Assembly: GCA_009885445.1 (NCBI GenBank)
Contig: VFKQ01000118.1
Span: 1-6,572, forward strand
From: Anaerolineaceae bacterium
GTDB lineage: Bacteria; Chloroflexota; Anaerolineae; Anaerolineales; Villigracilaceae
DNA length: 6,572 nt
Reading direction: 5' to 3'
The position numbers were made by a program, and so were the translations under genes. Below, piece by piece: positions 5,364 to 6,572 of this stretch; position 1 is the first letter of the stretch, and each line of letters starts with the position of its first letter. Under the pieces are notes generated by a model that was not told the origin of the DNA, searched no databases, and saw only the letters and a list, made by a program, of their open reading frames with translations.

Positions 5364-5876
5364 CTAAAAATGCAAATAGCGCGCAATGGACATGCACAAT
5401 GTGGCAATCAGCAAAGTGGTGACGTTGATTATTGACACGCGCATTTGTTTTTGACGCAATGCGCTCAAATGTGTCATTTGCTCGGGCGTGGGCGCGCCTT
5501 TAATTTCTGCCGCCAGTTGTCCCATGGCCCTGCCAATGCCGGGCACCTTCATCCCATAATACAGGCCGATCAGGGCAAAGACTGCACCCACTGCAAACGT
5601 AGTGCCGGTGCCAGATTCCATCCATGCGCGCAGGGTGAAGCCAGCCGAGTCGATCCAATATAGCGCAAACCCGGGGAGCACCGCGGCGAGAGCGGCGATG
5701 GTCATAAAAGTGCTGAAGCGTGTTTTAGTCATCAGGTGACCCATAAATTTTTGGCCCGCCTCGGCTGTGGCGCCCACGCTGGGCGCAACAAAAAACGCCA
5801 TGGCCACCGCGCCGCCCACCCAAATCACGCCGCCGACAATATGTAATAAACGCAAAACGATGATGAGTGTATTCAT
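5364..5876 (-). CDS. Four-helix membrane protein, CopD/DUF2269-like
   Basis: A 170-residue integral membrane protein with four predicted helices at about 4-30, 55-75, 90-108 and 146-166. It opens with LRLLHIVGGVIWVGGAVAMAFFVAPSV, the first-helix pattern of CopD/DUF2269-type small membrane proteins, with a histidine at residue 12. Related families bind haem or copper through such histidines, but that is not shown here. A hydrophilic loop (about 110-143) contains TPEQMTHLSALRQKQMRVS, resembling the loop before the last helix in these families. The start is well supported by GGAG six bases upstream of the ATG at 5876. It follows the YbaK-type gene by 52 bases and may be co-transcribed with it. 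Exact family assignment is uncertain; a membrane location is near certain. Confidence 0.8.
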   Translation of the reverse strand: MNTLIIVLRLLHIVGGVIWVGGAVAMAFFVAPSVGATAEAGQKFMGHLMTKTRFSTFMTIAALAAVLPGFALYWIDSAGFTLRAWMESGTGTTFAVGAVFALIGLYYGMKVPGIGRAMGQLAAEIKGAPTPEQMTHLSALRQKQMRVSIINVTTLLIATLCMSIARYLHF

Positions 5877-5882
5877 TCGATT

Positions 5883-5886
5883 CTCC
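5883..5886 (-). promoter_or_regulatory. Shine-Dalgarno of the membrane protein gene
   Basis: AAAAGGAGAA on the minus strand, with GGAG six bases upstream of the ATG at 5876. This is one of the two strongest ribosome binding sites in the window. Confidence 0.75.
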
Positions 5887-5928
5887 TTTTGATTTCGCAG
5901 ATGATAACCCGCAACTTACTGGAAAGAT

Positions 5929-6408
5929 TTACTTTTCTGGTGACGTAAATTTGCCGATGGTCGCCCCTGCCAAGATTTTCAGCAAATCGTCGCGCTTCAG
6001 AATCACGCCGGTAGCGGGTCGGCCAGAACCGATGGATAGCTCCTCGGGCACGAGCACACTCTCGTCAACGAGAATCGGCATCGCGCCGGGCAGACCAATC
6101 GGCGCGACACTGCCGATGCGATAACCCGTCACTGCCAGCACTTCGGCGGGGTCGGCCATCGTCAGCCGCGATTGGCCGAAGTGCGCCCTCAGCGTGGACC
6201 ATGAAATTTGCGCGGCACCCGCCACGAGCGCCATGGCGAAGCGTCCCTCAGCGAGACGAAAAACAATTGAGCGCACAACTTGTCCGACTTCTTGTCCGCG
6301 CTCGGCGGCGGCCTGCTCAAGCGAAGTGACTTCGCCCACATGCACAAAAACGCGATGTGGGATTCCAAGTTTGGTCAACGTGATGGAAACGGGAGGCAGG
6401 TCAGACAT
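5929..6408 (-). CDS. YbaK/EbsC-type aminoacyl-tRNA deacylase
   Basis: A 159-residue single-domain member of the YbaK/ProX/prolyl-tRNA-synthetase INS superfamily. Characterised members hydrolyse mischarged aminoacyl-tRNAs (for example Cys- or Ala-tRNA-Pro) in trans in the cytoplasm. Visible family features are VSLEQAA-like TSLEQAAAERG (28-38), VVRSIVFR (44-51), LVAGAAQISWSTLRA (61-75), TGYRIGSVAPIGLPG (94-108), VDESVL (114-119) and IGSGRPATGVIL (126-137). The lysine that is functionally important in YbaK seems to be an arginine here (R46), which may mark a subfamily. Its tRNA specificity cannot be read from the sequence. The ATG at 6408 has no Shine-Dalgarno, but a TATAAA hexamer 14-19 bases upstream suggests a nearly leaderless message. 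The family call is secure. Confidence 0.92.
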   Translation of the reverse strand: MSDLPPVSITLTKLGIPHRVFVHVGEVTSLEQAAAERGQEVGQVVRSIVFRLAEGRFAMALVAGAAQISWSTLRAHFGQSRLTMADPAEVLAVTGYRIGSVAPIGLPGAMPILVDESVLVPEELSIGSGRPATGVILKRDDLLKILAGATIGKFTSPEK

Positions 6409-6421
6409 GCTGTGGATGTGT

Positions 6422-6427
6422 TTTATA
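6422..6427 (-). promoter_or_regulatory. Candidate -10 element of the YbaK-type gene
   Basis: TATAAA on the minus strand, 13 bases before the ATG at 6408. A start about seven bases downstream would leave a leader of only about seven bases, consistent with the absence of a Shine-Dalgarno. No convincing -35 hexamer is seen at 16-18 bases upstream, so confidence is low. Confidence 0.3.
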
Positions 6428-6441
6428 GAAAGATGAGGGAG

Positions 6442-6509
6442 GTAAACAGGTACACAGGTACTTGCAAAAACGACTCCGTGTTTACATGTTTACCCGTCTA
6501 CGCGTCTAC
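6442..6509. repeat. 8-base-period inverted repeat upstream of the YbaK-type gene
   Basis: The left arm reads GTAAACAG, GTACACAG, GTACTTGC (6442-6465) on the plus strand. The right arm, read on the minus strand, is GTAGACGC, GTAGACGG, GTAAACAT, GTAAACAC (6509 down to 6478). All but the last left unit fit GTANACNN. The arms oppose each other across a 12-base spacer. The layout parallels the 9-base-period repeats elsewhere in the window but uses a different unit. It also contains the stop codon of the partial frame entering from the right. Confidence 0.75.
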
Positions 6510-6572
6510 TCGCTTCCCGCGCGAGCAGTGAAAGTTCGCGGTCACTGCGGTCAGCGGCGACGGGTTCCAGTA
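6490..6572 (-). CDS. Probable C-terminal tail of an unidentified gene, truncated by window edge
   Basis: An open frame enters from the right edge and runs 26 residues (LEPVAADRSDRELSLLARE... ending in RRVDG) to a TAA at 6490-6492. The composition (Glu, Asp, Arg, Leu and Ala, with mostly G or C in third positions) looks like a real amphipathic C-terminal helix. The other two minus frames are less protein-like or stop early. Strand and position agree with the leftward gene order. The last few codons and the stop lie in the 8-base-period repeat. No family can be named from so little. Confidence 0.4.
   Translation of the reverse strand, partial: LEPVAADRSDRELSLLAREASRRVDG

Noticed and set aside
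6442..6509. CRISPR-like array in the octamer repeat (and likewise at 1543-1642 and 4350-4448)
   Set aside because: The units are 8-9 bases, directly adjacent, degenerate and inverted between arms, with no spacers and no cas genes nearby.
6526..6572. A plus-strand gene starting near 6529 (GTG) and leaving the window
   Set aside because: There is no Shine-Dalgarno, the translation is Arg/Val-rich and shadow-like, and the opposing minus frame looks more protein-like.

Overview
The window looks like chromosomal housekeeping and accessory sequence from a moderately GC-rich, probably uncultured bacterium. The best guess is Chloroflexota (Anaerolineae-like). That guess rests on the style of the methionyl-tRNA synthetase, the tandem DUF1684 genes, the YbaK subtype and the intergenic short-period repeats. 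It is an inference and was not tested by any search.

All convincing genes are on the minus strand, so the region reads from right to left. At the right edge (6490-6572) is the probable C-terminal tail of an unidentified gene. It is followed by a YbaK-type aminoacyl-tRNA deacylase (5929-6408), a small four-helix CopD/DUF2269-like membrane protein (5364-5876), two tandem DUF1684 paralogues (4462-5301 and 3450-4271), a DUF1015/COG4198 protein (2084-3409) and finally methionyl-tRNA synthetase (metG, running off the left edge from 1521). Long reading frames on the plus strand are antisense shadows of these genes. MetRS and the YbaK-type deacylase both act on tRNA charging, but they are 4.4 kb apart and there is no evidence that they are co-regulated.

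The 562-base gap between the DUF1015 gene and metG (1522-2083) is the least ordinary part. From right to left it holds a 117-base nested palindrome (1924-2040), a possible plus-strand promoter reading into that palindrome, a Met-containing 39-codon minus-strand reading frame (1713-1832), an intrinsic terminator reading toward metG (1667-1689), and a 9-base-period inverted repeat directly upstream of metG. A relative of the 9-base repeat lies between the two DUF1684 genes. An 8-base-period repeat with the same arm-spacer-arm layout lies upstream of the YbaK-type gene. A 13-bp perfect palindrome separates the DUF1684 and DUF1015 genes and contains the DUF1684 stop codon.

No CRISPR array, tRNA, rRNA or intact mobile element is visible. 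There is no clear evidence of a complete novel system. The points most worth following are the structured 1.7-2.05 kb intergenic region, the family of short-period inverted repeats, and the altered KMSKS loop in MetRS.
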